NCBI GenBank assembly: GCA_002701395.1
Contig: NZVC01000022.1
Location: 233,575 to 297,574 of the forward strand
Source of the DNA: Maritimibacter sp.
GTDB lineage: Bacteria > Pseudomonadota > Alphaproteobacteria > Rhodobacterales > Rhodobacteraceae
Length of the DNA: 64,000 bases
Direction of reading: 5' to 3'
Part shown: positions 62,481 to 64,000 of the stretch, piece after piece
Numbering within the stretch: the first letter of the stretch is position 1
How the letters are laid out: the number at the start of each line of letters is the position of its first letter
The notes under the pieces: model-generated
The model's input: the letters and a program-made list of their open reading frames with translations, nothing else
What the model was told of the DNA's origin: nothing
Database searches by the model: none
Translations under genes and position numbers: made by a program

Positions 62481-63782
62481 TCAGCCGTTGGTGCGGGCGA
62501 ACCGCTGGAGCAGGCCGTTCGCCTCGTCCTGGATGATGTCGAACGCGTCCTGCACGCCGACCTCGTCCGAGAAGATGCGGTTGAACTCGCGTTCCATCAC
62601 GGTGCGGATCTGCGGGTAGAAGCCCAAGCGGTACCCGGCAGTCCACTCACCCGACGGCAGTTGCAGCTGCTTGATGCCGACTTCGGCAACGGGCTGCTCT
62701 TCGTAGTAGCCTTCCGACCTGGCCATCTCATAGGCGGCTTCGGTGATCGGAACGTAGCCGGTGTTCTTGTGCCAGTAGACCTGCACCTCGGGCGAGGTCA
62801 GGAAGGTGAAGAACTGGGCCGAGCATTCGTTCTCTTCCGGCGATTTGCCAGCCATCGCGAACAGCGCGGCGCCACCAATGAAGGACTGGGTGCCAGCCCC
62901 TTCGATCGCATCCCAGTAGGGCATGAAGTCAGCCGAGAACGGCGCGGACGCGGACTGCTGCAGGCCACCGAACGAACCCGACGAGCCGATCCACATGGCG
63001 GATTCGCCTTCTTCGAAGGGCTTCAGGTTGTCGGCCCAGCCAGCGCCGTAGAAGCCAAAGTAGCCATCGTCGGCCCACTCTTTCAGCTTCTCGAACATCA
63101 TGACGGTGTTTTCGTCGTTGACGATGATCTCGGTGCCGTCGACGCCGTCATAGCCGTTGTTGTTGGTCGCGAATTCCTGGTTGTTCCGCGACTTGAAGTT
63201 CTCGACCATCATCCACGTCAGCTGCGACGCGGTCAGCGGCAGGTAACCGGCTTCGACGATCGCGGGCGCGATCTGTTCGAACTCTTCCCAGGTCTTCGGC
63301 GGCTCGACACCGGCGGCTTCGAAAGCCTCGGTGTTGTAGTACATGATCGGCGCCGACGAGTTGAACGGCATGCCGATGAACTTGCCGTCGCTGTCGGCGT
63401 AGAAGCCGCGCACGCCGGGAATGAAGGCTTCGCGGTCGAACTCTTCACCGGCGGCAAGGATCAGTTCCTCGGCCGGGATCGTCGCACCTTCGGCGGCGAT
63501 GATGGTCGCGGCGCCCGCGTCGAAGACCTGAAGGATGTTCGGATGCTCGCCCGACCGGAAGGCGGCGATGGCCGACGACAGCGCCTCTTCGTAGGTGCCG
63601 CGCGAAACCGGCGTCAGGTTGCAGGTCTCGGACTGGTCATTGAACATCTGCGAGATCTCGTTGATGACCTCGCCGTTGCGGCCGCCCATGCCGTGCCACC
63701 AAGAGATTTCGGTGGCGGACTGAGCCAGAGCGGAGGTGGCGGTCAGGGCGATCATCGCCGACGCCGTCGCGAATTTGTACAT
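62481..63782 (-). CDS. ugpB: sn-Glycerol-3-phosphate-binding periplasmic protein UgpB
   Basis: The 433-residue protein has a signal peptide (YKFATASAMIALTATSALAQ). Segments typical of UgpB are EISWWHGMGGRNGEVINEISQMFND, ALSSAIAAFRSGEHPNILQVFDAGAATIIAAEG, FYADSDGKFIGMPFNSSAPIMYYNTEAFEAAGV (PFNSSTP in E. coli), SFIGGAALFAMAGKSPEE and VYWHKNTGYVPITEAAYEMARSEGYYEEQP. It captures glycerol 3-phosphate or glycerophosphodiesters as phosphorus and carbon sources. It opens a leftward ugpBAEC operon preceded by a possible Pho box. Confidence 0.93.
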   Translation of the reverse strand: MYKFATASAMIALTATSALAQSATEISWWHGMGGRNGEVINEISQMFNDQSETCNLTPVSRGTYEEALSSAIAAFRSGEHPNILQVFDAGAATIIAAEGATIPAEELILAAGEEFDREAFIPGVRGFYADSDGKFIGMPFNSSAPIMYYNTEAFEAAGVEPPKTWEEFEQIAPAIVEAGYLPLTASQLTWMMVENFKSRNNQEFATNNNGYDGVDGTEIIVNDENTVMMFEKLKEWADDGYFGFYGAGWADNLKPFEEGESAMWIGSSGSFGGLQQSASAPFSADFMPYWDAIEGAGTQSFIGGAALFAMAGKSPEENECSAQFFTFLTSPEVQVYWHKNTGYVPITEAAYEMARSEGYYEEQPVAEVGIKQLQLPSGEWTAGYRLGFYPQIRTVMEREFNRIFSDEVGVQDAFDIIQDEANGLLQRFARTNG

Positions 63783-64000
63783 GTGTGCCTCGCAAAGAGT
63801 TATAGCGTGGCGGCACGGCTAGCGACGCGATGTGACAGCTTCGCTTCGGATTTGTAACAGTCAGCGGACATCCGCATCGCGGGGCACAAGCTGTCGCGAC
63901 GGAATACTCGCGTCCCCGGCCCTGTCGCGTCGGAATTTCAAACGGCGTTGGCCTGTCGATCCGCGATTGCCCCTATCGGAACGGTCCGGTCGAAGCTGGG
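63783..64000 (-). promoter_or_regulatory. ugp upstream region with candidate Pho box (63832-63860)
   Basis: On the minus strand CTGTTAC (63854-63860) and CTGTCAC (63832-63838) are direct repeats with starts 22 bp apart, two turns of the 11-bp spacing of PhoB half-sites (consensus CTGTCAT); the intermediate repeat is degenerate. The right-hand 140 bases up to the window edge show no coding frame I trust. Confidence 0.45.

Overview
The window is a GC-rich (roughly two-thirds G+C by eye), gene-dense chromosomal segment from an alphaproteobacterium. It is most probably a member of the Rhodobacterales (Roseobacter/Paracoccus-type). The evidence is the gene families present (GcvT-free C1 module with a methyltetrahydrofolate:corrinoid methyltransferase, TIGR02281-type aspartic protease, DUF4167, DUF4112, DUF1499, alphaproteobacterial Fur/Mur, many small ABC/DMT transporters), frequent ATGA stop/start overlaps, and a possible CtrA-type TTAA-N7-TTAA site. 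I see no tRNA, rRNA, CRISPR array, prophage or insertion sequence.

Layout. 1-6.8 kb: the end of an SMC-like DNA-repair ATPase, a PvdE/SyrD-type exporter, a large SARP-like regulator with a degenerate cyclase domain, and a CPBP-like membrane protein with altered catalytic residues. 6.8-17.5 kb: small conserved proteins, ndk, an ABC-F ATPase, MarC, an aspartic protease, rlmE, an RTX-repeat protein with a suspicious 5' end, and ppx. 17.7-20.9 kb: a one-carbon module (small 'virulence factor' protein, MTHFR-like, HAD phosphatase, MtrH-like methyltransferase). 20.9-31 kb: holC and pepA in one direction, then an envelope operon lptF-lptG-lptD-surA-pdxA-rsmA followed by a histidine-phosphatase paralogue. 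31-43.9 kb: housekeeping genes (DUF4167, prmC, prfA, agmatinase, M20 amidohydrolase, mazG, fur, two DMT exporters, an EEP nuclease-fold protein, selO, a GNAT and a nucleoside hydrolase). 44-47.5 kb: a class III aminotransferase, a succinate-semialdehyde-type dehydrogenase and an Lrp regulator, i.e. an amine/amino-acid catabolic set.

47.5-59.5 kb is the most distinctive region. It has a leftward operon of ROK kinase, SIS isomerase, GH38 alpha-mannosidase, DapA-like aldolase and LacI regulator. Divergent from it is a rightward operon of a CUT1 sugar ABC transporter (binding protein, two permeases), a sulfatase and the transporter ATPase. Two LacI-type palindromes lie in the shared promoter region. 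Neither hydrolase has a signal peptide, so the simplest reading is import of a sulfated, mannose-containing oligosaccharide or glycoconjugate followed by cytoplasmic desulfation, mannosidase cleavage, phosphorylation, isomerisation and aldol cleavage. Facing it, 59.5-63.8 kb carries ugpBAEC (glycerol-3-phosphate uptake) with a candidate Pho box upstream.

The most unusual non-coding structure is at 20878-20953. Three 22-bp palindromes are spaced exactly 27 bp centre to centre and fill the gap between two convergent genes. They share a CYAG loop but have different, internally complementary stems.
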